Shown here piece after piece: positions 20,304 through 28,451 of a DNA stretch of 28,451 bases (position 1 is its first letter; each line of letters begins with the position of its first letter). A program made the position numbers and the translations under genes. The DNA comes from Phytophthora quininea. Its lineage: Eukaryota; Oomycota; Peronosporomycetes; Peronosporales; Peronosporaceae. The stretch covers positions 1 to 28,451 of the forward strand of contig JAAVTG010000455.1 of the NCBI GenBank assembly GCA_011947345.1, read 5' to 3'. The notes under the pieces are model-generated. The model searched no databases and was not told where the DNA came from. It worked only from the letters and a program-made list of their open reading frames with translations.

Positions 20304-20766
20304 GGACGTTTGCAGGTGATGTTTATCGGTGTTGTGCTTCACTGGGTGTGACTTGGGGGATCGCTGGAGTATTGAGAACTGGCAATGTGGAGCTGTTGTA
20401 TATGAATGAGGCTGCTACTGCGGGGCAGCACTGCGACTGGTACTTGAGGAGAGGGATTGTCCGGCACGTTGCCGTGGTGCGCTTGCCAAGATGAGTCGCG
20501 TAGCACACGAGCAGACTCGAGCACTGAGACTAGTCGCGCCAAACCCTATACAGAGGGCAAGTGACCATCGACATTACACACGTGGACGACTGGTGACTTG
20601 ATCGGATTCACTCCCACAGTGTCTGTCACGATCAGATCGTGCGGGCTTTGAGAGTACCGCTGCCTAAAGCGTTTCACCAAGGTGTGGAGACGGCTTGGCT
20701 AGCGAGTTGGTGCACTTGCTGTTGAAGTTATCAGCACAACCGAGGGGTAATTCATACGGAAGAAAT
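20304..20766. other. Intergenic, no gene seen
   Basis: Promoter side of GH30 copy 3 and 3' flank of copy 4. Open frames here are short and unremarkable. It does not share the near-identity seen in the flanking coding sequences. Confidence 0.5.
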
Positions 20767-22379
20767 TTATTGAACCTTCGTACTGGTCGAAGGCGGCAAG
20801 ATGACCGTCTGCATCGAGTGCGCGGGCAACGTCAGCGTGAACGTCTTCAAGTCCGTCTGCTTCACGCTCACAGTCACCTCGGAATTGTCTCGGTTCATAA
20901 ATTGCATCACGACGCGGTTGTCGGGAGTCACGAAAGCGCAGCGGTGGAAGCTGCTCAGCGTCTTCGTCTTCGGGAACTCGATCCGGCGAGAGCCGGCCGG
21001 CACGAATTTAGAGAAGTGGCCCATGATGTAGAACATCGGCTGCTTGTAGAACTCGACGCCGCTCGTCTCGTCCACCAGAATCGGCGCGTCCACGTAGTTT
21101 TCGGCCCAGTTGGGTCCGCCCGTGGTGTCTAGCGCCAGGTTCCAGTCGGTCCAACCAGCGACGTAGTTGTTCAGGTCCTCGATAATGTCGTGGCCGTAGT
21201 TCTCAGCGCGCGACCAGCTCTTATCGGCGTCTGTAAGCGAGACACCCGAACCCGTGCCCAACCAACTCGGCAAGAAACCCTCGCACGCCTCGGTCGCCAG
21301 CATGAAGATTTCAGGGAATTTGTTGTGAAACGACAAGAGCTTGTCGAAGTCGCCGCCAAGACTAAAGAAAAGAAGTCGAGATCACGGTACCAGTGGACGC
21401 CAAGTCCGCTGATGTACTTCATGGCGTCTGCGTCTTCAAACGGAGCCAGACGGTCCAGGATACCCGACTTCTGGTCGTCGCCAGCAATGATCTTGAGATT
21501 GGGGTGGTTCTTGGCCATCATCGGACCGAGGTCGAGCTTTACGAAGTCGCGCTCTTCCTCGGTCGTGAGCCGAAGCGATTGCCAAGCAGACGTCTGCAGG
21601 ATCGATTTGGACGGTTCGTTCTGCACCGTCATGGCCCAGAAGTTGATGCCCTCTTGTGAATACGCGTCCAAGAACTTGGAGTAGTACAACGCCAGAGCCT
21701 CCCAGTACTTCTCACCGGGGTTTCCCCTCAGCGAGCAGTTGATCGTCGTATTCTTCGTCGTCATCCAAGCCGGAGGTGCCCACGACGATGCGAACAATTT
21801 CACGTCGTGTGACGACGTCTTCAGTGCGCGCTGGATCAACTCGATCTTGTCCTTATCCACAGCAATGGAGAAGTGCTCCATCTCGAAGTCGTCCACCACG
21901 TCGTTGTACGAGTAAATGCTCGTCGAAAAGTCCGTCGAGCCAATTGGCACACGACCCAGCGAGTACTCAAGACCCGATTTCGAGTAGTACTGATCCAGCA
22001 CCATTTGCTGCAGTGTCGAAGACAGCTTGTTGACGTTGATGACCGCCGCGTCCGTGAAGGAACCGCCGAAGCCGATCATGGTCTGGTACTGCGTCGTCAC
22101 GTCAATCGAGTACGTCGGACTGCTCACAGCCGTCGAGTCCACGTTCACCACCTTGTACGTGAAGCGGTCGCCGGCCTTGGACGTCGTGTACACTCCGACC
22201 TGGCCCGATGTGAGACTCGTGTAGTCATTGGAGACGGTGTCACACTGGGTGGCGTTGCAGACGCAGACGCCCTCGAGGTTGGTTTGGTATCTTGTGGACC
22301 AGTTGCTGCAGGAGGCTGCAGTCTCGTGGGAGGCAAGAAGCAGACCCGCTACGACACTCAGCAGATACGGGGCAAGCAT
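20767..22379 (-). CDS. GH30 glucosylceramidase-like enzyme, copy 4
   Basis: Secreted GH30 enzyme with start at 22377-22379 and signal peptide MLAPYLLSVVAGLLLASHET. It is open to about 21371, where an AAAA run lacks one base that copy 3 has (AAAAA), giving HWYRDLDFFFSLGGDFDK when restored. Motifs are GFGGSFTDA, SSWAPPAWM, MTVQNEP and LATEACEG. Two differences from the other copies stand out: VINVNKLSS replaces AINVYKLSS, and four residues present in copy 3 (SSSH before KIDLIQ) are absent after SIAVDK. No GPI-type tail; it ends PPSTSTKVQ. Confidence 0.9.
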
Positions 22380-22853
22380 GATGCTGATTCGGAGGCGATG
22401 ACAGTGCTTGGGATTGAGAAAACGTGCTGGGTCGGTGGTTGATTATAAAGTGAGGAGTCGACACCATTCGAACAGCTCAACGGTGCATGGAGAAACGTGC
22501 CAGGCCTTTAGCATTTCTCATCGCCGTCGCCGGCGGACACATCTGGTCGAAGCGCGTTGCCGATATAGTAAAATCAAGTTACTCGTGGCAAAGTTACTCA
22601 CGGCAACAGGATGGGCGAATGGATACCCGCAGTCGACAATGCTGCAGGGCCTGACCAGTGGACTCGTTTCTGGAGACGTTGAAGGCTCTGCGTGCCGCCG
22701 ACTGACTCTGATCTTGGATCACTGCGACCGCTGTAATGCAATTGCGACGACCAGGCTGTCAACACCCATCCACACGTTCACTGCCAGCGACCACTGGATC
22801 CAAAGGCAAATGCAAGGAGGCTGGTGTGTATGTTAGACATTGAAAACGACCGT
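22380..22853. other. Intergenic, no gene seen
   Basis: Upstream region of GH30 copy 4 and 3' flank of copy 5. A 142-codon plus-strand frame (22408-22836) has no recognisable motif and overlaps the copy 4 promoter, so I do not call it a gene. Confidence 0.45.
22447..22453 (-). promoter_or_regulatory. Initiator-like motif upstream of GH30 copy 4
   Basis: The minus strand reads TCACTTT (context CCTCACTTTATAATC), a match to TCAYTYY, about 68 nt before the ATG. The match is short, so confidence is modest. Confidence 0.3.
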
Positions 22854-24451
22854 CTAGTTGGACGTGGGGTGAATGACGACCTCCACCAGCTTGCCGCTAG
22901 CCGCCAGGATTTTGCAGTCTCGGTGCTACTGCCCTTGTTGAACAAGATTGCCACGTAGAGCTCTTCCGGTGTCAAGAAGGCCGTCCAATCCACATCGCTG
23001 AGCCGCGACTCGCTGCCACTGACAGCCGTGAAACCCAACCGCACGGATCCGGGCGTCACGAACTTGGCAAAGTGGCCCATGACGTAGTACATCGGCTGTT
23101 TGTAAATCTCATTGCCGTTCTCCTCGTCCACAAGGATCGGCGCGTCGACATAGTTCTCGGACCATTCGGACCGCCGTTCGTGTCCAGCACGAGATTCCAA
23201 TCCGTCCACCCGGACGCGTAGTTTGTCAGGTCGTTGATGATGTCTTTTGCGTAGTTGTGGGCGCGCCACCAACCAATGTTGAAGTAGTCAAGCTTTACAC
23301 TGGCGCCAGTACTTGTGATCAACCAGTCCGGAAGATACCCTTCGCAAGCTTCAGTGCCAAGGATAAAGACGTCCGGGTACTTGTTGTGGAAAGTGGAGAG
23401 ATCGCTGAAGCTGCCGCCCAAACTCAAAGGGAAATCGGCGTCAGAATACCAGTGAACACCGACACCGTCCACGTATTGCGCCGCCTCGTCGTCTTCAAGT
23501 GCTGCGAGCCAACTCAACAGATTGCTCTTGTTATCGTCCATGATGATTAGTTTCACATCCGGGTGGTCGGCTTTCACACGTGGACCGAGGTCTTTCTTGA
23601 TGAAATCGCGCTCGTTTTCAGTCGTGAAGCGAAGCGTTTGGTGGTCGCTCAAACTGATGATCGGCTGGGAGGGCTCGTTCTGCGTCGTCAATGCCCAGAT
23701 CGGGACGCCTTCGTTCTCGTAAGCAGTGATGAATTGTGAGTAGTAGAGTGCCAGAGCCTTCAGTATTCCTCACCCGGGCTTCCTTTCATGTGGCAGTTGA
23801 TGGTTGAATTCTCCCTCGTCATCCACACGGGCGGTGCCCACGAGGACGCGAAAATCGAGAGATTGCGCTCCGTCATACCCAGGACACGGTGGATCAAGTC
23901 CAACTTGTGCGTGCTGGAGTCTTTGTCTACAGCAATGGAGAAGTCACTTATGTCAAAGTCGTCCACCGTCGCATCGTACGAATAAATGCTCGTAGAAAAG
24001 TCCGTGGATGCGATGGGGATACGACCCGTTGTGTACTGGATGCCGTCCGCCGAGTAGTAAGCGTCGAGGATCATCTGTTGGATGGCGTCTTCCATCTTGT
24101 AAACGTTGATAGCCGCTGCGTCCGTGAACGCTCCTCCGAAGCCGATGATTGTCTGGTACGTGGCGGCAGCGTCGATGATCAGGTCAGCGTCACTGGAGGA
24201 TCCTCGACAAACGTTGCTGCCGCGTAGCGGAATCGTTCGCCGTCCTGTGTCGTACGATATACCCCAGCTTCGCCCGACGAGAGCTTCAAGTAGTCGTTGG
24301 GAAACGTATCGCAGGCGACGGTGCTGTTGCAAACACACACGCCGTCGAGGAAGGTCTTGTAGCGCATGGACCAATTGTTGCAGTCGATGGCCTGCGCTTC
24401 AGGTCGTATTGATGCCAGGACAAGCAGCGCTGTCAGCAGACACAGCAACAT
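22854..24451 (-). CDS. GH30 glucosylceramidase-like enzyme, copy 5, four frame breaks
   Basis: Secreted GH30 enzyme of a second subgroup with copy 6 (both have IASTDFS, VPIW, LTTQNEP and YVMGHFAKF). The start at 24449-24451 gives signal peptide MLLCLLTALLVLASIRPEAQ, then CNNWSMRYKTFLDGVCVCN. The frame breaks near 24185, 23760 (one more base restores EEYWKALALYYS), 23164 (restores GGPNWSENYVDAP) and the TTTT run 22910-22913 (restores AKILAASGKLVEVVIHPTSN and a stop at 22854-22856). Without the last correction the frame runs to 22778 with an unrelated tail. Acid/base LTTQNEP and nucleophile LGTEACEG are intact. Four losses in one gene could also mean real decay, but each fits the window-wide pattern. 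Confidence 0.82.
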
Positions 24452-24815
24452 GGTTAAATTGCTTGGATGAAACGCGTGTGAGTCTTGAGCTCTACGTGTC
24501 AAGATCTAAAGTGACAGCCACAAGGTCCATTTTTGCCGACACGCGATGCCTCGCTTCTTCGTCTAGCTTTGAGAGCTCGGTCTGCTTTGAGGGTCGTCAT
24601 TGCCTGCAGGAACATTTTTGTCCAGGCTCTGATGCACGATACTTCTACCGCCGAGCAGTGTCTACCCATAATGAAGACTGAAGTTCCCGCCAGCGTTTTG
24701 AGATGTCTGCCATTATATTTGATGGTGAATGTCTACAGTGAATTAAATGCTGCAGCGAATACATCGCTGGAGCTCTTGGATTAGCGAGTCCTTATTTTTC
24801 AAGCAACAAAACGGA
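24452..24815. other. Intergenic, no gene seen
   Basis: Upstream region of GH30 copy 5 and 3' flank of the metal-binding gene. It holds the initiator/FPR-like motif at 24456-24472 and nothing else I can identify. Confidence 0.5.
24456..24472 (-). promoter_or_regulatory. Initiator plus FPR-like core promoter, GH30 copy 5
   Basis: The minus strand reads TTTCATCCAAGCAATTT. TCATCC resembles the initiator and CAATTT exactly fits the FPR motif CAWTTT, with one extra base of spacing. It ends 5 nt before the ATG, which is close, so the 5' leader would be very short. Confidence 0.4.
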
Positions 24816-25667
24816 TCAAGCCATAGCAGCGATCGCCAAAACGGTGGCAACCACCAAACCAAGACCGGTCTGCGCGTTGACTGACACGGCAGCACTCGTA
24901 CTGCTAGATCCACTGGCGGTGGCGGCTGCGCTTCCGCTCGAGGCGGAAAGGTCCGGTACGAAGGCCTGCGCCGCCGCACTCAGCACCGTGATGTTGGTGG
25001 CGTCCGTGCAGTTCTCGCTCTCACAGATGATGGAGTCCACCAGGTAGCGCGGCTCCGAGTTGACGTTCTGCAGGTACTCGTTCTTGCTGTCCTCAGACGC
25101 GAAGTAGATCTTCTGGCCATTGTTCAGACACACGTACTTGTAGTTGGAGGTGGTGACGGCGTCGCCCGTGATGGGGTCCTTGATGCCATCGGCGCATTCG
25201 TCGCACGAGTCGGTGCACTCGGCGTACGCCGTGGCGTCGGTGGCGTTCACGATGAACTCGGCCACGTTGGCGGCCAGGTAGGACGTGTCGGTCACGTCAA
25301 AGTCGTAGTCGTCGAAGGAGCGCGCCGCCATGCCGCACGTGTAGACGATCTGGCCGTTGGCGAAGCTGATGTGGTTCTTGTTGTCGTAGCCGCTGTCGAG
25401 CGTCGACATGCCGCACACGGGGCACTTGAAGTCGTCCGAGGAGGAGGTCGAGGACGTCGTCATGTCCATCGACATGGACATAGACCCCATCGACATGGCG
25501 GACGACGAGGCGGTCGAGGTGGACGTCATGTCCATCGACCCCATCGACGACATGTCCATCTGCAGCCCGCGCATGGCGTGTGCGTGGTGGTGCATGCGGT
25601 GCGCCGAGGCGGACGAGACGGCGGCGGCGGTGGCGATGGCCGCAACGAGCGATTGAGCGGGGCGCAT
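24816..25667 (-). CDS. GPI-anchored Met/His-rich protein with two YHS-like modules, putative copper binder
   Basis: I know no named family with this architecture. Taking the ATG at 25665-25667 gives 283 residues with signal peptide MRPAQSLVAAIATAAAVSSA (cut near residue 22); an ATG at 25775 would bury it. Residues 23-37 are His/Met-rich (HRMHHHAHAMRGLQM) and 38-70 repeat MDMSSMGSMDM-like Met motifs, as in Ctr1-type copper-transporter ectodomains. Residues 82-113 hold CPVCGM and YTCGMA. Residues 164-200 hold DPITGDAV, YKYVCLNNGQKIYFASEDSK; both stretches resemble YHS/TRASH metal-binding folds. Further Cys occur at 151, 155, 158, 215 and 220. A Ser/Ala-rich linker and hydrophobic end (GLGLVVATVLAIAAMA) suggest a GPI anchor. 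The frame is intact. It is probably a surface copper scavenger or buffer; this is inference. Confidence 0.85.
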   Translation of the reverse strand: MRPAQSLVAAIATAAAVSSASAHRMHHHAHAMRGLQMDMSSMGSMDMTSTSTASSSAMSMGSMSMSMDMTTSSTSSSDDFKCPVCGMSTLDSGYDNKNHISFANGQIVYTCGMAARSFDDYDFDVTDTSYLAANVAEFIVNATDATAYAECTDSCDECADGIKDPITGDAVTTSNYKYVCLNNGQKIYFASEDSKNEYLQNVNSEPRYLVDSIICESENCTDATNITVLSAAAQAFVPDLSASSGSAAATASGSSSTSAAVSVNAQTGLGLVVATVLAIAAMA

Positions 25668-26592
25668 GCTGAGGATGGGAGAGGGAAGAAACAATCTGGT
25701 GGCTTGGGCGCAAATGCTGAAGTGAACATGCGGAGCTGGCCGCTTTGTGCTGTACCTCCGTTGCAGGTAAACCAAGTCAACAATATGAATTGGCGGCTGT
25801 GCATGGTCTCGGCGGTGATCTGCAATTTGTTATATCAGACACGGCTTTTCAAGTGGATATTTGTGTGGTTGGAGATCGAGTCAGCTGTAACATACATGTA
25901 TCTCGAAGGTGAGGCTTGCTGGCTCGACTGCGACGCGTGGTTCGATTGATGCGTGTGAGCCTCACAAGCGAAGCACTTCGCTATTGAAGACGGTCCGCGG
26001 CAACTATGCTTCCATGGCACATACACTGTTCGATAAGAGCTTCCAAATCGTCTTGAAACATATCTGCCACAGCTTTAGGAAAAATTGTGGTCGTCTACCA
26101 GGAGCGCCAGCGGTGTGGAAAGCCAATTATCTGGAGTCGCTGCTGACCGAATGCGCCGTCTCTGCTTGACGAGTTGATGTACATCCTGGTGAAAACTGCA
26201 CACAGTACTCGCCGAGAATGTTGAAGGTGCAAGTCGCCGTCGGATCGATGAGTCACCACTGCTTCAGAGCTTTCACGTGGGAGCACCACTGCACCAGTAT
26301 AGGCGTGTGGTTCACGCAGAGCAGCAGGAAGCGCGGCAAACACAAGTTGGGGGTATCTAGAAGACCCCCAATGTTGAAGTGACTTGATCCGTCCATTCAA
26401 CAATTGCGGGAGTGGGAAGCAGCGGGATTTCGTATCCATCTTGACGGCGAAAGGTGAGACTTTGAGTGCCTTTCACTTCCGTGGACAGCAACATGTCCAC
26501 GTGCATACCTTTCTCGCTCTTCACACACGAGTTGAAGTCAAGAGGACGAAAGAACAAGCAAGATACGAGGGAAAATGCTACTACTAACGAGT
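25668..26592. other. Intergenic 0.9 kb, longest spacer, no gene seen
   Basis: Upstream region of the metal-binding gene and 3' flank of GH30 copy 6. Open frames near 25835-26640 on both strands lack recognisable motifs. I cannot exclude a decayed mobile element. Confidence 0.45.
25711..25727 (-). promoter_or_regulatory. Initiator plus FPR-like core promoter, metal-binding gene
   Basis: The minus strand reads GTTCACTTCAGCATTTG, close to the Phytophthora 16-nt core GCTCATTYYNCAWTTT (TCACTTC initiator, then GCATTTG at the FPR position). It ends 43 nt before the chosen ATG at 25667, supporting that start over the ATG at 25775, which lies upstream of the motif. Confidence 0.6.
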
Positions 26593-28324
26593 TCACCAAG
26601 ACATGACCAAGAGCAAGCTGCCGGCCAGCATGACTATCCATTCAGCGCCGACAGTCGGCGCAATGGAAACCGAACTGCTGCTTTCGGAGTCCTCCCTGCT
26701 CGTAGATCCGGCTGTGAAAGCTGGAAAGAGAAGGGTTTGCACTGCGTTTGCCGGCAGATCCACCGTCACCGCTCGCTCTTCCGCTGAAAGACTGACGCGG
26801 ATACGCTTTCCGGTGCTGTCACGGTTGGAGAAGACGACCACCAATTGGTCATCCGGTGTCAAGAACGCCACCCGGTCGACGTTCTCGAGCGTGGTTGTAG
26901 CATCGTTGCTGATATTCATTGAGACCTGAACCGAGTTCGGCTTGATGAACTTGGCAAAGTGGCCCATGACGTAGTACATTGGCTGCTTATAAAACTCGGC
27001 GCCTCCTCTTCGTCCACCAGGATCGGCGCGTCGACCTGGTTGTCTGCCCAGTTTGGTCCGCCGGTTGTGTTGAGAACGAGGTTCCAGTCCGTCCATCCGC
27101 TGGCGTAGTTGGCCAGATCGTTGATGATATCGCGGGCGTAGTTCTCGCCACGCTGCCAGGTCGTGTTGGCGTAGTTGGACAGATCGGTGCCCACCCCCGT
27201 GCCAAGTCCTTTGACCAATGCGCCTTCACAGGCCTCCGTAGCGAGGATGAAGATATCCGGATACTCCTCGTGGAAGGTTGCGAGGGCATCAAAGTCGCCG
27301 GAAGTCCCGAACCCAAAGTCCAAGTTCTTGTACCAATGAACACCAACGCCAGAGACGTAGCTGCGAGCTTCGTCGTCTAGAAGCGACGCGTTCCAGTCCA
27401 GCAGTAGGTCCTTCTGGTCGTCCAGGATGATGATCTTCAAGTCTGGGTGGTTCTCCTTCATGATCGGTCCTAGGTCGCGTTTGATAAAGTCGCGCTCGGT
27501 GGTCGTGTTGAAGCGGAGACTCTGCCAGAATTTCGTTGCCAATTCCTGCTTTGTGGGCTCGTTTTGCGTCGTCAACCCCAGATTGGAACACCTTCAGCCT
27601 CATACGCGTCGATGAATTTCGAGTAGTACAGCGCCAGAGCCTCCCAGTATTCGCTACCAGGATATCCCTTCATCTCGCAGTTGAGAGTTGTGTTGCTCGT
27701 TGTCATCCACAGCGGTGGCGCCCATGATGAAGCGAAAATCGTGAGGTTGCGGCCGGCGGTGGAAGTCTTATTCAGTGCTCGCTGGACCAAATCCAGTTTG
27801 TTGGAGATGGGGTTCTTGTCCACCGCAATGGAGAAGTTGGTCATCTCAAAGTCGTCCTCGGTCTCATCATACGAATAAACGCTCCTAGAGAAATCCGTAG
27901 AGGCGATGGGGATCCGTCCCAACGAGTACTGGAGCCCCGAGTCTGAGAAGTACGCGTCCACAATCAACTGCTGAACGTCCGAGTTCATCAGGTAGACGTT
28001 GATCGCTGCTGCATCCGTGAAGGCGCCTCCAAAGCCGATAATCTCTTGGTACGTCGTGGTCGAGTCAATGACGACTGTCGAGTCGCTGCCGTCGTCGAGC
28101 TCGATGGTCGAATACGCGAGGCGGTCCCCGGCTTTCGACGTCTGGAACACTCCAACTTCGGCATCCGAGAGCGACAAATACTCGGTCGACACCGAATCGC
28201 AGGACGAGGCGTTGCACACGCACACGCCTTCGATGTCTTGCTGGTACCGAGTCGACCACGACGAGCACGAAGCTGCTGCGGCTCGTGTAGCTCCACCGAA
28301 GAACGCAAGCCTCAGCGCGCGCAT
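26593..28324 (-). CDS. GH30 glucosylceramidase-like enzyme, copy 6, GPI-type tail
   Basis: Secreted GH30 enzyme, same subgroup as copy 5. The ATG at 28322-28324 gives a short signal peptide (MRALRLAFFGGATRAAAA) before SCSSWSTRYQQDIEGVCVCN; an in-frame ATG at 28423 would add a charged non-secretory extension. The frame breaks at the CCCC run 27576-27579 (one more base gives IWGLTTQNEP, directly before the acid/base Glu) and near 27002-27006 (before GAEFYKQP). The nucleophile motif is LATEACEG. Unlike copies 1-5 it continues into a Ser-rich linker (about 26650-26690) and a hydrophobic C-terminus (EWIVMLAGSLLLVMSW), suggesting a GPI anchor. It is the most upstream member and is separated from copy 5 by the metal-binding gene. 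Confidence 0.88.
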
Positions 28325-28451
28325 TGCAGCACGAGAACAAGTGAACTGACCGTCAAAGGGCCAATCACGCCGAGGTGCACGGCTCCTGCAGCAGGAATCC
28401 TGCTGATCCTGGTCTGCTTGCATAAATGAGTCAAAACTGTCCTGCTGTACT

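Noticed and set aside
19761..22442. Long plus-strand open frames opposite GH30 copies 3 and 4 (196 and 189 codons)
   Set aside because: They mirror GC-rich GH30 codons on the other strand, recur wherever that coding sequence recurs, and have Arg/Val/His-rich content with no motif.
25371..25949. A 192-codon His/Arg-rich plus-strand frame overlapping the metal-binding gene
   Set aside because: Its His/Arg/Gly repeats are the antisense of the Met/Ser/Asp tract; the minus-strand frame has a signal peptide, cysteine motifs and a promoter.
14409..28324. GH30 copies 2-6 as pseudogenes
   Set aside because: Every break is a single-base loss, catalytic motifs are intact on both sides, and paralogues supply the missing base in several cases.

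Overview
The window looks like nuclear DNA of an oomycete, most likely Phytophthora or a close relative. Genes are tightly packed. Introns are short (64-87 nt) with GTRNGT-like donors, and one carries a TACTAAC-like branch site. Several start regions have the oomycete initiator (TCAYTYY), sometimes followed by an FPR-like CAWTTT motif. The families present (secreted GH30, GH72 and GH114 enzymes, a leucine-rich-repeat receptor kinase of the tyrosine-kinase-like group, a Copia element) fit this. Species assignment is inference from memory of family repertoires; no search was run.

Layout. 1-448 (minus): 5' part of an unrecognised gene running off the left edge. 554-2784 (plus): a seven-exon LRR receptor-like kinase, one repeat per exon in the ectodomain. 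3126-4750 (plus): a GPI-anchored GH72 beta-1,3-glucanosyltransferase. 4830-5737 and 11519-12457 (minus): two GH114 endo-alpha-1,4-polygalactosaminidases with nearly identical cores and different ends, separated by a complete Copia LTR retrotransposon (5883-11328, LTRs identical by eye, 5-bp target duplication GACAC). 12813-14340 (minus): a two-domain chromate-type ion transporter. 14409-28324 (minus): a head-to-tail array of six GH30 glucosylceramidase-like secreted enzymes, interrupted between copies five and six by a secreted Met/His-rich protein with two YHS-like cysteine modules and a GPI-type tail (24816-25667), probably a cell-surface copper binder.

How the genes may work together. Nine of the twelve cellular genes are secreted glycan-active enzymes or a secreted metal binder, so this reads as a wall/extracellular-glycan neighbourhood. 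GH72 remodels beta-1,3-glucan, GH114 cuts galactosamine polymers, and GH30 cuts beta-glucosyl linkages, classically glucosylceramide. Grouping by duplication is clear; co-regulation is not shown.

Quality warning. At least sixteen places have reading frames that break in a way best explained by one missing base, often in a homopolymer of four, and I saw no case requiring an extra base. Paralogues in the window supply the missing base at several sites. I therefore treat most broken genes as probably intact genes carrying sequence or assembly deletions, not as pseudogenes, and give gene spans across the breaks.
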